DNA from: Natronoglycomyces albus
Lineage (GTDB): Bacteria > Actinomycetota > Actinomycetes > Mycobacteriales > Micromonosporaceae
Direction: 5' to 3'
NCBI RefSeq assembly: GCF_016925535.1
Contig: NZ_CP070496.1
Coordinates: 2,418,001 to 2,482,000, forward strand
Length of the DNA stretch: 64,000 nt
Part shown: positions 36,039 through 46,130 of the stretch, one piece after another
Position numbering within the stretch: position 1 is the first letter of the stretch
How the letters are laid out: each line of letters opens with the position of its first letter
Made by a program: the position numbers and the translations under genes
Notes under the pieces: model-generated
The model's database searches: none
The model's input: only the letters and a program-made list of their open reading frames with translations
What the model was told of the DNA's origin: nothing

Positions 36039-37898
36039 CTAGCCGCGCCAGGTATCGTGCAATGCCTGGCAGTCACTGCCTGAGGCAATGGTGGTCCGGT
36101 TCGCTCCGGATTCCCACTCGAGGTCCCCATTTGGGTTGATCTTCACGTACTTGTACTCGATCTGCTGCCCTGAGGGGACTGACAACTGTTCGCTCCACAC
36201 TGGATATACAGATTCCTCGGTGTGTAGAGCTGGTCCGTTATGCGGATTCCAGGCTCCCAGCTCAGAGATGTTGCCGGTGATGTGAATGTTTTGCCCATAC
36301 CACGTTTCGGCGTTGACGTTGACGTCCAAACATCCTTGGCCATTGCCCGGGCTTGTGTCGCCCCTGGCGTTGACGTGTAGGGCCAGGGATGAACCGGCGG
36401 GAACGGTGGCTGTGAAGCGTCCTTGGGAGTCGACCGTGTAGGTATCGCCCGCGCAATCGCCACTGTGAAGTCCCCCGGTGAGCACATCGCAGTACTCGCC
36501 GCCGGCCAGACTCGTGTGGAAGGTCCGCTCGATTGGATGCTGCTCGGCGTTGATAACGACGTAACCGGCCTCGCCACGACCGAAGGCGAAAGCGTCGGCG
36601 TCGTTGTGCCATTGATCGGTGACCCCGTGGCCTGCGGTGGCAGCCCGGAACTTGGCCATTTCCGTGAATTCCGGAAGTCGTTGCTGGCACGTCCACGAAT
36701 GCGCCTCGCAATTGACGTCGGACACGCGACCGTTCTCCTCCAAGGGCGGTGGGTCTGCGAAACCGTTGAAGGCGTAATCGGTCATCTGGCTGGGCACCCC
36801 ATAGGGATAAGCCATCATGTACACATTGGCCAACAGGTATTCCCGGTGGTCATCGTAGTAGTTGAGGTAAGTGCCGCTGTCACCACCGCGCACCGTGTCG
36901 TGGTTGGAGATAAATGTCCCCGCCAAGTGACTGGGCGCAAGATCCCAGTGCGGCCCCAGATCCAGTAGGTAGTTGGCAGGAGTACCACCAGCGAAGTGGT
37001 TGCGCATCCAGGCGGCGTAGTCGAACATGTGCACCGCGCCGGAGGCGTAGTATTCGTCCGGGTGGATGGGCTCGTTGGACGTGTTGTGGTAAATGACCTC
37101 GTGGACGATGTAGGGATCACCCTGGACCCGGGAGAGAATGTCCTCCAAGTCGGTGGCGGGCATGTGCTTGGAGGCGTCTACTCGGAACCCGGCCGCGCCC
37201 AGGTCCATTAGATGGTTGAGGTAGGCGGCGATTGCCTGCCGCCCGTGCTCGGCGCCAGTGTCGATGTCGTTGAGGCCCACTAGGTGGCAATTCTGCACCT
37301 CCCAGCGGTTGCTGTAGTCCTCCACTTCGCAATAGTCCTCACCCGCGCTGTTGAAGTCGTTCTCTGCGAAGGGAACGGCCGGGTAGTCGAACTGGCGGTA
37401 GCTGTGTCCTGCCCAGCTGGTGCGGGTGGAAGGGCCACCGGCGGCCATGTGGTTGATGACGGCGTCGACGATGACCTCGATGCCGTGGGAGTTGCAGGTG
37501 GCGATCATGCTGGCGAACTCTGATGCGGTACCCAGCCGTGAGTTCAGGTCGTAGCTGGTCGGCTGGTAGTGGATGTACCAGGCGTCGGCTTCGGCCGCGT
37601 GCTCTCCGGCGATGTGGTCTTGGGGTGGGCTGACTTGGACGTGCGTGTAGCCCGAGTCGCCCAGGAAGGTTTGGCATTCCTGGGCCACGGAGTTCCAGTT
37701 CCACTGGAACATGTTGATGATGGAGTCGCCCTCGCCCAGGGTGGCGAAGTTGGCCGAGGTGTATTCGGTGGTGGGATCGTCGTCATTGGTGGCGCTGGCG
37801 GGAACGGTCCAGATGAGTCCGGCGGCGAGGGCACTGGATGAGAGGACGACACCGGCACGCCGCCAGTGGGTACGTCCAAGGGTGGAGGTGTGATTCAT
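36039..37898 (-). CDS. Secreted alpha-amylase (GH13) with CBM20
   Basis: A 619-residue extracellular endo-amylase. The N-terminus has RRAGVVLSSSALAAGLIW and an A-S-A cleavage site at about residue 36. GH13 conserved regions are all present: DAVINH (145-150), GFRVDASKH with nucleophile Asp241, the acid/base Glu267 in YIVHEVIY, and SNHDT with Asp334. Residues about 515-619 are a starch-binding CBM20 (VNVNAETWYGQNIHITGNI, LGAWNP, YKYVKIN). Several cysteine pairs fit an extracellular enzyme. A palindromic operator lies just upstream. Confidence 0.95.
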   Translation of the reverse strand: MNHTSTLGRTHWRRAGVVLSSSALAAGLIWTVPASATNDDDPTTEYTSANFATLGEGDSIINMFQWNWNSVAQECQTFLGDSGYTHVQVSPPQDHIAGEHAAEADAWYIHYQPTSYDLNSRLGTASEFASMIATCNSHGIEVIVDAVINHMAAGGPSTRTSWAGHSYRQFDYPAVPFAENDFNSAGEDYCEVEDYSNRWEVQNCHLVGLNDIDTGAEHGRQAIAAYLNHLMDLGAAGFRVDASKHMPATDLEDILSRVQGDPYIVHEVIYHNTSNEPIHPDEYYASGAVHMFDYAAWMRNHFAGGTPANYLLDLGPHWDLAPSHLAGTFISNHDTVRGGDSGTYLNYYDDHREYLLANVYMMAYPYGVPSQMTDYAFNGFADPPPLEENGRVSDVNCEAHSWTCQQRLPEFTEMAKFRAATAGHGVTDQWHNDADAFAFGRGEAGYVVINAEQHPIERTFHTSLAGGEYCDVLTGGLHSGDCAGDTYTVDSQGRFTATVPAGSSLALHVNARGDTSPGNGQGCLDVNVNAETWYGQNIHITGNISELGAWNPHNGPALHTEESVYPVWSEQLSVPSGQQIEYKYVKINPNGDLEWESGANRTTIASGSDCQALHDTWRG

Positions 37899-37928
37899 GT
37901 TGTGAACCTCGTTGTAAGTCAGGGGAAC

Positions 37929-37940
37929 GCAAAGTTTTGC
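37929..37940. promoter_or_regulatory. Candidate LacI-type operator of the amylase gene
   Basis: The palindrome GCAAA-GT-TTTGC lies 30 bp upstream of the amylase start and is followed by TTGCAAGTTAACG. Maltose/starch regulators of the LacI family in actinobacteria bind GCAA...TTGC-type palindromes, so substrate induction or glucose repression is plausible. Confidence 0.4.
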
Positions 37941-38081
37941 AAGTTAACGTCTTATTACCGACGTAACCTGATTGAAACTTTCACATATTGACAAGATACG
38001 ATCTCTCCGAGTCTTGGTCAAGGTTCGCTAGTGACCTCTGGACACCCCCACTGATGTCGAGACTTTCCCCTCGCGCACAAA

Positions 38082-38110
38082 AACAGGGCAACCACGGTGA
38101 TTGCCCTGTT
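38082..38110 (-). terminator. Intrinsic terminator of purC
   Basis: On the minus strand, a 10-bp stem AACAGGGCAA / TTGCCCTGTT is followed by TTTTGTG, 70 bp after the purC stop. Confidence 0.75.
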
Positions 38111-38180
38111 GGTTTAAAGAAGATGAGCTACTAGTGCGAGGAGAAGCAAGGGGCCGTACGCCCATGGCCCACCATAATTT

Positions 38181-39014
38181 TTATGCCCACACGCGACCGG
38201 TGATGCGCTCGTATGCCTCGATGTACTTCGCTTGTGTCAGCTCGACGACCTGGTCAGGGATTTCGGGGCCAAGGCCTTCCCGGTTCCAGCCGGTGGAGGT
38301 GGCCCAGTCGCGGACGGCCTGTTTGTCGAAGGAATCTTGCCTTTGTCCCGGCTGCCATGCCTGGGCATCCCAGAATCGCGATGAGTCGCTGGTGAGCACT
38401 TCATCCCCAAGCACGATGGTGCCATCGGCGTCGAGTCCGAACTCGAACTTGGTGTCAGCGATGATGATGCCGCGCTGCGCGGCGAGCTCGGCTCCTCGTC
38501 GGTACACCTCGAGGGAGAGCGAGCGCAGTCTCTCCGCGCGCTGGACGCCCTCTTGCGCGACCACCGCGTCGAACGAGATGGGCTGGTCGTGCTCCCCCAC
38601 GGCCGCTTTCGTCGTGGGAGTGAAGATCGGAGCGGGAAGTCGATGCGCCTCCCCCAGCCCGGCTGGCAGCTCAACTCCCGATACGGAGCCAGTTCTTTGG
38701 TATTCGGCCAAACCCGAACCGGTCAGGTAGCCGCGTGCGATGCACTCCACTTGCACCATTTTCAGCTTCTTGACGCGCACGGCGCGTCCGGTGAACTCCG
38801 CGGGCACGTCCGTCGCGGAGATGATGTGGTTGGGCACTAGATCTGCCAACTGTTCAAACCACCAGAGGCTTAGCGCTGTCAGTAGCTTCCCTTTGTCGGG
38901 TATTGGCGTGGGCAGTACCGTGTCGAAGACACTGACGCGGTCGGATGCGACCAAGATCAGTTCGTCTCCCTCGGCATAGACGTCACGCACTTTGCCCGAG
39001 TGAATCAGTTCCAC
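38181..39014 (-). CDS. purC: Phosphoribosylaminoimidazole-succinocarboxamide synthase
   Basis: A 277-residue ATP-dependent ligase joining CAIR and aspartate in purine synthesis. Signature blocks are SGKVRDVY at the N-terminus, ATDVPAEFTGRAV, VECIARGYLTGSG, and IADTKFEFGLDADG. It stands alone with a terminator after it; it is divergent from lipA. Length is typical of the monomeric form found in actinobacteria. Confidence 0.95.
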   Translation of the reverse strand: MELIHSGKVRDVYAEGDELILVASDRVSVFDTVLPTPIPDKGKLLTALSLWWFEQLADLVPNHIISATDVPAEFTGRAVRVKKLKMVQVECIARGYLTGSGLAEYQRTGSVSGVELPAGLGEAHRLPAPIFTPTTKAAVGEHDQPISFDAVVAQEGVQRAERLRSLSLEVYRRGAELAAQRGIIIADTKFEFGLDADGTIVLGDEVLTSDSSRFWDAQAWQPGQRQDSFDKQAVRDWATSTGWNREGLGPEIPDQVVELTQAKYIEAYERITGRVWA

Positions 39015-39302
39015 AGTCCAGCCTCTCCCTGTGCCACAGCTGGCAGCTGGCCGCTGCGGCGCTCCTGTACACAGCGGTGTGCCGCTGCCCGGTCCCCGAT
39101 CGCGTACGCACGTGCTCGCGCTCGTTGCGTTGATTAAAACATTCGCTGATGGCCACGGCGCCTAGCCGCATCGCAGCACCCAGACGACTCACAGAAACCG
39201 GGTGCGCTCCGCTGAGGAGTCCGGATTTGGGTGGCGGGCTAGCCGCATCACAGTGGCTACCGTTACAGGGCAACGAACGGCCATAGGGCGTAGGGTGGAC
39301 GG

Positions 39303-40241
39303 GTGACTTCCGTACAGCCAGAAGGACGGCGCATGCTGCGCATCGAAGCGCGCAATGCCCAGACCCCCATTGAGCGGAAGCCGTCCTGGATCAAAGTGAA
39401 AGCCAAGATGGGCCCCGAGTACTCCGAGTTGAAGAACTTGGTGAAGACCGAGGGCCTGGCCACGGTGTGCCAACAGGCCGGCTGCCCCAATATTTACGAG
39501 TGTTGGGAAGACCGCGAGGCTACCTTCCTGATCGGCGGCGAGCAGTGCACCCGACGCTGCGACTTCTGCCAGATCGACACCGGGAAACCGCAGGCTTTGG
39601 ACCGTGACGAGCCTCGTCGCGTTGCCGAGTCGGTGATGAAGATGGGCCTGAAGTACGCGACGGTGACCGGCGTGGCCCGCGATGACCTGGATGATGGCGG
39701 CTCGTGGCTTTATGCCGAAACAGTGCGGCAAATCCACACAATGCTTCCCGGTTGCGGAGTAGAGCTGCTCATCCCCGACTTCAACGCCGAATCTGACCAG
39801 TTGGCCGAAGTATTCTCCTCTCGGCCGGAAGTGCTGGCTCACAATGTCGAGACGGTGCCGCGCATTTTCCGCCGTATCCGCCCGGCGTTCACCTATGAGC
39901 GTTCGTTGTCGGTGATTACTTCCGCGCGCGAGGACGGTTTGGTGACCAAGTCGAACCTGATCTTGGGCATGGGTGAGACTCGCGAGGAGATTTCACAGGC
40001 TCTGCGTGATCTGCACGAGGCCGGTTGTGAACTCATCACGATTACGCAGTATTTGCGTCCCACGAAACGGCACCACCCGGTTGACCGTTGGGTTAAGCCC
40101 GAAGAGTTCGTGGAGCTGTCGCACGAGGCTGAGGAAATTGGCTTCGCAGGGGTGATGAGCGGGCCGCTGGTGCGCTCTTCATACCGGGCGGGTCGCCTCT
40201 ACAAGCAGGCCCTGGAGGCGCGAGAGACCACCCCCGCATAG
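39303..40241 (+). CDS. lipA: Lipoyl synthase
   Basis: A 312-residue radical-SAM enzyme that inserts two sulfurs into protein-bound octanoate. The auxiliary cluster cysteines are Cys56, Cys61 and Cys67 ([12 protein letters not shown]), and the radical-SAM cysteines Cys82, Cys86 and Cys89 (CTRRCDFC). The conserved serine-containing end is VRSSYRAG. The start is a GTG at 39303. It makes the cofactor for 2-oxoacid dehydrogenases such as the complex encoded by aceE. lipB, often adjacent, is not seen here. Confidence 0.96.
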   Translation: MTSVQPEGRRMLRIEARNAQTPIERKPSWIKVKAKMGPEYSELKNLVKTEGLATVCQQAGCPNIYECWEDREATFLIGGEQCTRRCDFCQIDTGKPQALDRDEPRRVAESVMKMGLKYATVTGVARDDLDDGGSWLYAETVRQIHTMLPGCGVELLIPDFNAESDQLAEVFSSRPEVLAHNVETVPRIFRRIRPAFTYERSLSVITSAREDGLVTKSNLILGMGETREEISQALRDLHEAGCELITITQYLRPTKRHHPVDRWVKPEEFVELSHEAEEIGFAGVMSGPLVRSSYRAGRLYKQALEARETTPA

Positions 40242-40260
40242 ACGGGGTTTCGTTCGTTGC

Positions 40261-40294
40261 CCTCGGTTGCGCAGTCGCGCAACCGAGGGTTTTC
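40261..40294 (+). terminator. Intrinsic terminator of lipA
   Basis: A 13-bp stem CCCTCGGTTGCGC / GCGCAACCGAGGG followed by TTTTCT. Confidence 0.8.
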
Positions 40295-40449
40295 TAGTTC
40301 ACGCGGGCGTGGGTGCGGTCTTGGATCGCTGGGAACTAAGTGGGCCACGGTGGCAGCCATTCGGTGGTGGGGCTCTCCGCGCGTACCTCAAAGCCCGAGT
40401 GGGTGGGTGCGAAAGCCCTGGGCCAGCCGCCAGGCAATAACCCGAAGAT

Positions 40450-40540
40450 GAATTTTTCTCACCTAGGGACCCCCTAAATCATTATCCCAAACATCATGTT
40501 TTTCCGTCAACAGGCGATTCATCCCCTGTGGAAAACTGGG
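40450..40540. repeat. Dispersed intergenic element, copy A
   Basis: This stretch resembles 49836-49926 over its whole length. Both contain TCACCTAGGGACCCCCT, then a T/A-rich spacer, TATCCCAAA, then GCGATTC-TTC/ATC and CCTGTGGA-(A/T)AACT. In this copy the last block (TGTGGAAAA, 40527-40535) is one base off a DnaA box. No ORF. It lies between lipA and the DUF4191 gene. Confidence 0.55.
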
Positions 40541-40610
40541 GTCTCTTTTTCACCGGCGCAAACGTCCGGGTCACATCGTCGTGGCCTGTGCCCCACCGTA
40601 TGCTTGAGGT

Positions 40611-41303
40611 ATGGCTAAGCAGCAGGAGAAAACCTCGTTTAAGGACAAACTGAAGACCATTGGGATGGCGTTTAAATACACCACCAAACGCGACAAATGG
40701 TTCCTGCCCGTGCAGGCGATTGTCGTCCTGCTGCCGTTCATCATTGTGACGGCTCTGGTGGTCTTCCTGTCCTGGCCTTGGTTTTGGTACGTATCAGCGC
40801 TGTTCATCGCCCTCATCGGCTGCATGATCACGCTCAACACCCGTACGACCAAGGTCATCTCCAAGGAGGCGGTCGGACGCCCCGGCGGCGGCTACGCGCT
40901 CATCGACGGCATGCGCGGTTGGCACATGACCCCCGCCGTGGCAGCCGCTTCCGAAACCGACATGGTGCACCGCGCGGTCGGCAAGCCTGGCGTCGTCCTG
41001 TTGGCGGAGGGCGGAGGAAAATCCCGCAAGCTCATGAGCCAAGAGCGCAAGCGCATCTCTCGCGTAGTCGGCTCCACCCCGGTCTACACCTTCGTCATCG
41101 GCGAGGGTGAGAACGAAGTCTCTGTCACTGACCTGCGTAAGACGCTCATGAAGCTGCCGCGCAATATTAAGGCCAAGGACGCCAATCACGTGCACAAGCG
41201 GCTGACCGCTCTGGGCAATGCCCTGCCCATGCCCAAGGGCCCTACCCCGACCAGCACAAACGCCATGAAGGGCGCACGCCGCTCCATGCTACGGGGCCGC
41301 TAA
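40611..41303 (+). CDS. DUF4191 membrane protein
   Basis: A 230-residue protein with two adjacent transmembrane helices (about residues 32-75: WFLPVQAIVVLLPFIIVTAL and VSALFIALIGCMITL) and a cytosolic C-terminal domain (GGGKSRKLMSQERKRISRVV). It is the DUF4191 family usually found next to lipA in actinobacteria. Its function is unknown to me. It ends in a strong hairpin. Confidence 0.9.
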   Translation: MAKQQEKTSFKDKLKTIGMAFKYTTKRDKWFLPVQAIVVLLPFIIVTALVVFLSWPWFWYVSALFIALIGCMITLNTRTTKVISKEAVGRPGGGYALIDGMRGWHMTPAVAAASETDMVHRAVGKPGVVLLAEGGGKSRKLMSQERKRISRVVGSTPVYTFVIGEGENEVSVTDLRKTLMKLPRNIKAKDANHVHKRLTALGNALPMPKGPTPTSTNAMKGARRSMLRGR

Positions 41304-41335
41304 GAGCCCACCCGCTCTCAAACACACAGCTAAGG

Positions 41336-41367
41336 GCCTCAGGATTACTCCTGAGGCCCTTAGCTGT
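41336..41367 (+). terminator. Terminator of the DUF4191 gene
   Basis: A long stem ACAGCTAAGGGCCTCAGG / CCTGAGGCCCTTAGCTGT overlapping at its ends with a short ATTACT-containing loop. The stretch 41368-41614 shows no gene. Confidence 0.75.
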
Positions 41368-41614
41368 CGTCTCAAAGAAGTTGCCCGAGGAAGCAACCTC
41401 GACATGATCTGAGCCAGCGGCCATACCCGCTCGCCTGGAGGTCAACGCTGTATGTTCGCACACCCGGTCCACGGTCAAAGTCGACGGCCCCAAGAGGCAA
41501 CCGACCACACCGATGGCATACACACAAGCAGGGGCCAAGAGCGGTTCAGGCCCGTTTTAGCCCACACTCATCCACCACGTGAGCTATCGCTCCTCCCCCC
41601 AAGGGAGGAACCCC

Positions 41615-42034
41615 TTAAAAGTAATCCCCCGTGTCGCGGCGGCGACGCCAGCGCTCTTCCATACGGTCACCGAAGGAACTACCCCCACCGGAGGGTCCGT
41701 TCCTTTTCCCGCCGGAACCAGTCTTACGGCTAGCTTTACCGTCGACTGCCCTAAGTTCCCCGGTGGCTCCCTTGCGCTGAGCGCGGAGACCGAAAAGCAG
41801 ACCTGCGAACATCAGCACGGCACCAGCCGGAGCGAAGTATGTAGCGTTCGACGACATGACTCCGCCGATGATGACGCCAAGACCAATGAACGAAATCAGG
41901 CCAGCAATGATCATCCTGCGGCGGGTGACGTGACTCGGATCGTTCGCGCGCACCGCCGAGGCGAATTGGGGGTCATCTTGCAGGGACTGCTCGATTTCGT
42001 CGAACAGTCGCTGTTCGTGTTCGGAGAGCGGCAC
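41615..42034 (-). CDS. DUF3040 membrane protein
   Basis: A 139-residue protein of the actinobacterial DUF3040 family. It starts MPLSEHEQRLFDEIEQSL, the family hallmark, then has two hydrophobic helices (about 42-62 and 67-85: LISFIGLGVIIGGVM and GAVLMFAGLLFGL). The C-terminal tail is basic and Gly-rich (SGGKRNGPSGGGSSFGDR). It lies downstream of dinB on the same strand, but 550 bp separate them. Function unknown. Confidence 0.9.
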   Translation of the reverse strand: MPLSEHEQRLFDEIEQSLQDDPQFASAVRANDPSHVTRRRMIIAGLISFIGLGVIIGGVMSSNATYFAPAGAVLMFAGLLFGLRAQRKGATGELRAVDGKASRKTGSGGKRNGPSGGGSSFGDRMEERWRRRRDTGDYF

Positions 42035-42585
42035 GGCACTCCTCCTGCGCTGTCGAGGTCCTATGGTCCACCGTGAGGATGAACCGCTCGGTGGTTTCTT
42101 CTAGTTTACGGGGCCACGCCACGCCACGGAAGGCAGATGCACACCAATTCTGGACAAAGGCGCTGATTGAATGGGTTATTCGGCAACCCAAACTAACCAT
42201 CCCTCTTTGACCAGCCACGAGATGTGGCTAGCGACACCGCTTAACCGGACGTAGCGTCAGGCTTGTCTCGGGGAGAACTCAAGAGCGCTCCCGAACATGC
42301 CTCGGCGTCACCACTGCCCACGCAGATCGCTGTGAACCTGTGGGCCGAAGCGACGAGGTTGGCCACACTGGTTCCCTCGTGTGGCCCGGTGCCAGGTGGG
42401 CACCGTCGCCGCGCGGTTTCACCGCCCGAACGCACAGCGGAAAGTGATGAATCATCATATTCCGTTCTACGTCCTTCAACTGTAACCGCCGTACCCGCCG
42501 ATTCGTCGCCATTGGTGAGCCTCGGAACCCCCGATCGGCGCGAACCAGCCGGAAATTCCGTTGTGGCCTCTGTGGCGTCAGTAGG
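42035..42585. other. Intergenic, no supported gene
   Basis: 550 bp upstream of the DUF3040 gene. Overlapping frames on both strands have no ribosome site or recognised sequence. Presumably holds the DUF3040 promoter. Confidence 0.4.
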
Positions 42586-43869
42586 TTAGCAGTCACGCGG
42601 GCGCAAGGTGCTAGCGGATCTAATGCTGTTGCGCCCAAAGCGAGTCGAGGCATCGTCAATGGTCGTCTCAACATCACGCCACCCGTGCTCAGGCTCATCG
42701 AGAGCCACCTGACGGGCCGTGTGCGCAGCGCTGGCCAAGTTACTCAATCGCACTCCAACCAGCCGCAGCGGCGCTTTCGCCGAGGCTGTTGCCAGTGGGA
42801 AGGCCACTTCGTACAGTTCGCGCCCCACATCCGTGGTCACCGGCAATGTCCGGTCCCGAGTAATGGTGCGGAAATCTCCGAAACGGAGCTTCACCCCCAC
42901 AGTCCGACCGACGAACCCCGCCTTGCGAGCCCTCGAGGCGACCTTCTGACACAGTTTTACCAGCGCCGGTTGCCACACCGCCGGGCCGACATCAGTGGCG
43001 AACGTCGTCTCAGCCGAGATCGACTTGTCCACCGAAGGAGTGGCCGAGACCGTGCGGTGATCCTCGTTGTGAGCAAGCGCGTGCAAATGCGCTGCCGAGG
43101 CGCTGCCGACGGAGGCGGCCAGGGATGCCTCCGGCACTGCCGCAAGGTCGGCGACGGTGCGCAAACCCAACCGTTCGAGCTTGGCGGCGGTCTTGCCACC
43201 GACCCCCCACATGGCGCTAACCGGGAGAGCGTGCAAGAACTTCAGTTCACTCTGGCGAGGAATCACTCCCAGACCATCGGGCTTGGAGTAGGTCGAGGCG
43301 AGCTTGGCGAGGAACTTGGTGCTGGCCACGCCAACGGTGCAGGTCAGATCATGCTCTTGACGGATGCGCTGCTTGATCTTCCGACCAATCGCGCTAGCGG
43401 TTCCGAATAGGCGACGAGCACCGGCCACGTCGAGAAACGCCTCGTCCACCGACAAAGGTTGCACCAGCGGAGTGAAGTCACGAAACAGATTCATGATGGC
43501 GTCGGAGATGTCGCGGTAGGCGGTGCCTTCGGGCTTGATGAAAACGCCGTGCGGACATGCGCGGCGCGCGACAGCGGTAGGCATAGCGGACCGCACGCCG
43601 TACACCCGCGCCTCGTAGGAGGCGGCGGAGACGACTCCACGGGGGCCCAGGCCACAAACAATCACGGGCTTACCGCGCAGCTGAGGGTTGCGGGCTTGCT
43701 CGACGGAGGCGAAGTAGGCGTCCATGTCGACATGCAAGATGCCGAGCCCATCATCGTCCAGGTCGGGGCCGATGTAAGGGCTGGACTTGCCCTTACCCGC
43801 GTAGGTGCCCGAGCGGTGGTAGCCCTTCCAGGGGCCAGGACCGCCCCGGGAGGCGCTGTCGGAGTTCAC
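42586..43869 (-). CDS. dinB: DNA polymerase IV (Y family)
   Basis: A 427-residue translesion polymerase. The two catalytic acidic blocks are ILHVDMDAYFASVEQ and QPLSVDEAFLDVAG. ASYEARVYGVRSAM and the helix-hairpin-helix region MWGVGGKTAAKLERLGL follow. The little-finger domain is at the C-terminus (VKLRFGDFRTITRDRTL). An N-terminal extension of about 40 residues (GPGPWKGYHRSGTYAGKGKS) precedes the core. No C-terminal beta-clamp motif is obvious to me. Start is a GTG. Confidence 0.93.
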   Translation of the reverse strand: MNSDSASRGGPGPWKGYHRSGTYAGKGKSSPYIGPDLDDDGLGILHVDMDAYFASVEQARNPQLRGKPVIVCGLGPRGVVSAASYEARVYGVRSAMPTAVARRACPHGVFIKPEGTAYRDISDAIMNLFRDFTPLVQPLSVDEAFLDVAGARRLFGTASAIGRKIKQRIRQEHDLTCTVGVASTKFLAKLASTYSKPDGLGVIPRQSELKFLHALPVSAMWGVGGKTAAKLERLGLRTVADLAAVPEASLAASVGSASAAHLHALAHNEDHRTVSATPSVDKSISAETTFATDVGPAVWQPALVKLCQKVASRARKAGFVGRTVGVKLRFGDFRTITRDRTLPVTTDVGRELYEVAFPLATASAKAPLRLVGVRLSNLASAAHTARQVALDEPEHGWRDVETTIDDASTRFGRNSIRSASTLRPRDC

Positions 43870-44096
43870 AGTGGTAACTCTAGGCCAGCACTACGACACT
43901 TGGGCGGGCTCGCGGCCGGTCCCCCACAGATAGGATCGCGCGGGCCCGCGATGACAGCGATGCGGAAGAGCGACGGCCACGGCTGGGTAGATTCCCCTGA
44001 TCGCCTCGCCTACCCATCGCTTTCGCCGCACAGTCCCGGGAATATTCGGTCGTCAAGGTGGGCTCCTGGCTGGTAGCCGCCCAACCGCTGAGCCGT

Positions 44097-45284
44097 CTAG
44101 GCGCGATAGGCCCATAGCGGAATGACCATTTCGGCGGCGGTCAAGCCTCCGTGATGGCCAACCAACTGCGTCAAGTACTCCGGTTCGCCTGAGGCCCCCA
44201 GGATGCCGCTGGTGCCAATGCACGCGACGATCACATCCCCCACGCGTTGAGCATGTCGCTCCCCCACCGGGCCGAACCAGCCCCGCGAGATCGCTTCCTC
44301 TCTTGTCAGCACCTCGGCGAACTCCCCCAGCGTTTCCCGCCACGCGGCTTCCACGTCAGCGGTGGATCCATCAGCGGTATAGAGGTAACGCATACGCGGG
44401 TCACCGGCGATCAACTCGACCCCATCCCACAAGTGCGGGTAGTCGTCCAGGTGAATCTGATGATCCACGTTCACCATGCCGTGATCCGCTGTCACCAGCA
44501 ACGCCGTATCGGAGGGAAGGCCATCCACCAGCTGCTCGATCGCTCCGCACACGTCGGAGACCTTCTCCAGCCACTCCGGCGAGCCCACACCGAACTGGTG
44601 CCCGGCCGTGTCCACGTCCGGCAAGTATCCGTAAACCAGCGAGCGGTTACCGCGCACGAGGGCCTTGCGCATTTGCAGAGCACACTCCGAGGCGCTGTCA
44701 GCTCCCACATAGTCCGCCCCTCGAAAGACCGCTTGTGTCAGGCCACTGTTGCGAAACGCGTTAGCCGAGACGGCCGTCGTCACCACCCCCGCATCCCGCG
44801 CCTGCTCAAAACACGTCCGCATCGGCTGCCACTGACGGGGATCGGGATCCGATCCCCAAAGAATGTGCACCAAGAGCCGATGATCCTCCGGGACCCGGAC
44901 GGTGAAGCCCATGATTCCGTGATCTCCGGGGGTCGAACCCGAACCGAGGCTAGCCAGACTCACCGGCGTGGTCGAAGGCAGATTCGTGGTGAGAGTACCC
45001 ATGTCACCAAGGTTGCCGTTGACGATCTCACGCAACGTCTCACTTGCGGACTGCGCCACATTAAGCAGGTGATAGCCGAAGCCATCCAGCAACAACACCG
45101 CGACTCGCCGGGTGCCCGCCAATGGCCCAGAAGTCAACCCCAGCCGGTCAGGGTGACCTGGCACGCCCAGCAAAGCCAGAGTCGAGGGCAAAAGGTCTGA
45201 CAGGCTCCCATCGCCGTAACGGGGCAGAACTTGTTCCAACGGGAAATCACGCATGCTTTGCAGCCTAATGGGCACAGCCTCCAT
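44097..45284 (-). CDS. Nucleotide pyrophosphatase/phosphodiesterase family protein
   Basis: A 395-residue protein of the alkaline phosphatase superfamily. Metal and nucleophile blocks are visible: VAVLLLDGFGYHLL, the Thr-containing TTNLPSTTPVSLASLGSG, PDVDTAGHQFG, and VTADHGMVNVD. It probably hydrolyses phosphodiester or nucleotide substrates. There is no signal peptide. The ATG at 45284 has GAGAGG 6 nt before it. It lies 30 nt after the upstream methyltransferase, on the same strand, probably in one operon. Confidence 0.88.
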   Translation of the reverse strand: MEAVPIRLQSMRDFPLEQVLPRYGDGSLSDLLPSTLALLGVPGHPDRLGLTSGPLAGTRRVAVLLLDGFGYHLLNVAQSASETLREIVNGNLGDMGTLTTNLPSTTPVSLASLGSGSTPGDHGIMGFTVRVPEDHRLLVHILWGSDPDPRQWQPMRTCFEQARDAGVVTTAVSANAFRNSGLTQAVFRGADYVGADSASECALQMRKALVRGNRSLVYGYLPDVDTAGHQFGVGSPEWLEKVSDVCGAIEQLVDGLPSDTALLVTADHGMVNVDHQIHLDDYPHLWDGVELIAGDPRMRYLYTADGSTADVEAAWRETLGEFAEVLTREEAISRGWFGPVGERHAQRVGDVIVACIGTSGILGASGEPEYLTQLVGHHGGLTAAEMVIPLWAYRA

Positions 45285-45314
45285 CGGCGACCTCTCGCCT
45301 GCGGGCCACGCCGC

Positions 45315-46130
45315 TCACAAAGTGCGGGGCTTACGCGCCAGCACATGCAACTGCGCCGCGAGGTCCCGGAAGGGAATGCGGGCGGCCGTGGCCAGTTCAA
45401 ACTCACGCAGCGCCTCTTTCGAGCCGCCCTCGGACTCCAAGACCGAGCCGGGAATGAGGTCGCTGACGACCTGCACCCCGTGAACGTGCTCAGTCGCCAG
45501 GCCGCACCCGTTGACCAGCGCCGTCAGAGTATGCGTCTCAAAGCGGTGTGCGACGGTGTCGGATTCCCCTAGCCGACCTTCGACGTCGTACAACAAGTTC
45601 AGGGCTGACTGGAACTGTCCACCAAGAGCTTTGGCGAAAACGGCCGCCGCGCGATTAGCGACCAGAAGGCTCACCGCGCCACCTTCGGCCACCACATCGG
45701 CGATGGACTCCAAGGCCCGCTGCGGATGATCGACATGTTCCAAAACGCTGTGGCACAACACAAGGTCGGCGCTGCCAGTCTCCAACGTGTCGGAAAGTTC
45801 CTCGGTATCGGCCTGCACGGCGGCGACCGAACCTTCCAGCCCAGCGTCAGCGGTACGCTGCCGCAAGGCAGCCAACGCGTTCGCACTCGGGTCGACGACC
45901 GTGACCTCGTGTCCAAGTTCGGCTAGTGGCACGGCGATACCACCGGAACCACCTCCGACATCGACAATGCGTAGCTTGCGCAGGCCGCTGGCGAGTTGGC
46001 GTGAGGGGTCGGGGTCAGCCTGGGTGAGCAAGGCCGACTGCCGTTCGATTTCGCGGTTGAGGACCGCCCAGACCACGGCGTTGCGCGACGTTTGCTGGTG
46101 TTTGCTTGCGGTGCTCACCGATACCTCCAT
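45315..46130 (-). CDS. SAM-dependent methyltransferase, CmoM/UbiE-like
   Basis: A 271-residue class I methyltransferase. Motif I is LRIVDVGGGSGGIAVPLAEL, motif II VTVVDPSANALAALR, and the post-motif reads DLVLCHSVLEHVDHP. A YDVEGRLGESDTVAHRF segment and the C-terminal LAAQLHVLARKP complete the fold. Substrate is not evident; the GGGSGG and NLLYDVEGR features are reminiscent of tRNA-uridine-oxyacetic-acid methyl esterases such as CmoM, at modest confidence. Confidence 0.85.
   Translation of the reverse strand: MEVSVSTASKHQQTSRNAVVWAVLNREIERQSALLTQADPDPSRQLASGLRKLRIVDVGGGSGGIAVPLAELGHEVTVVDPSANALAALRQRTADAGLEGSVAAVQADTEELSDTLETGSADLVLCHSVLEHVDHPQRALESIADVVAEGGAVSLLVANRAAAVFAKALGGQFQSALNLLYDVEGRLGESDTVAHRFETHTLTALVNGCGLATEHVHGVQVVSDLIPGSVLESEGGSKEALREFELATAARIPFRDLAAQLHVLARKPRTL

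Noticed and set aside
42279-42698. 139-codon minus-strand frame overlapping the dinB 3' end
   Set aside because: No recognisable sequence; overlaps the well-supported dinB gene.
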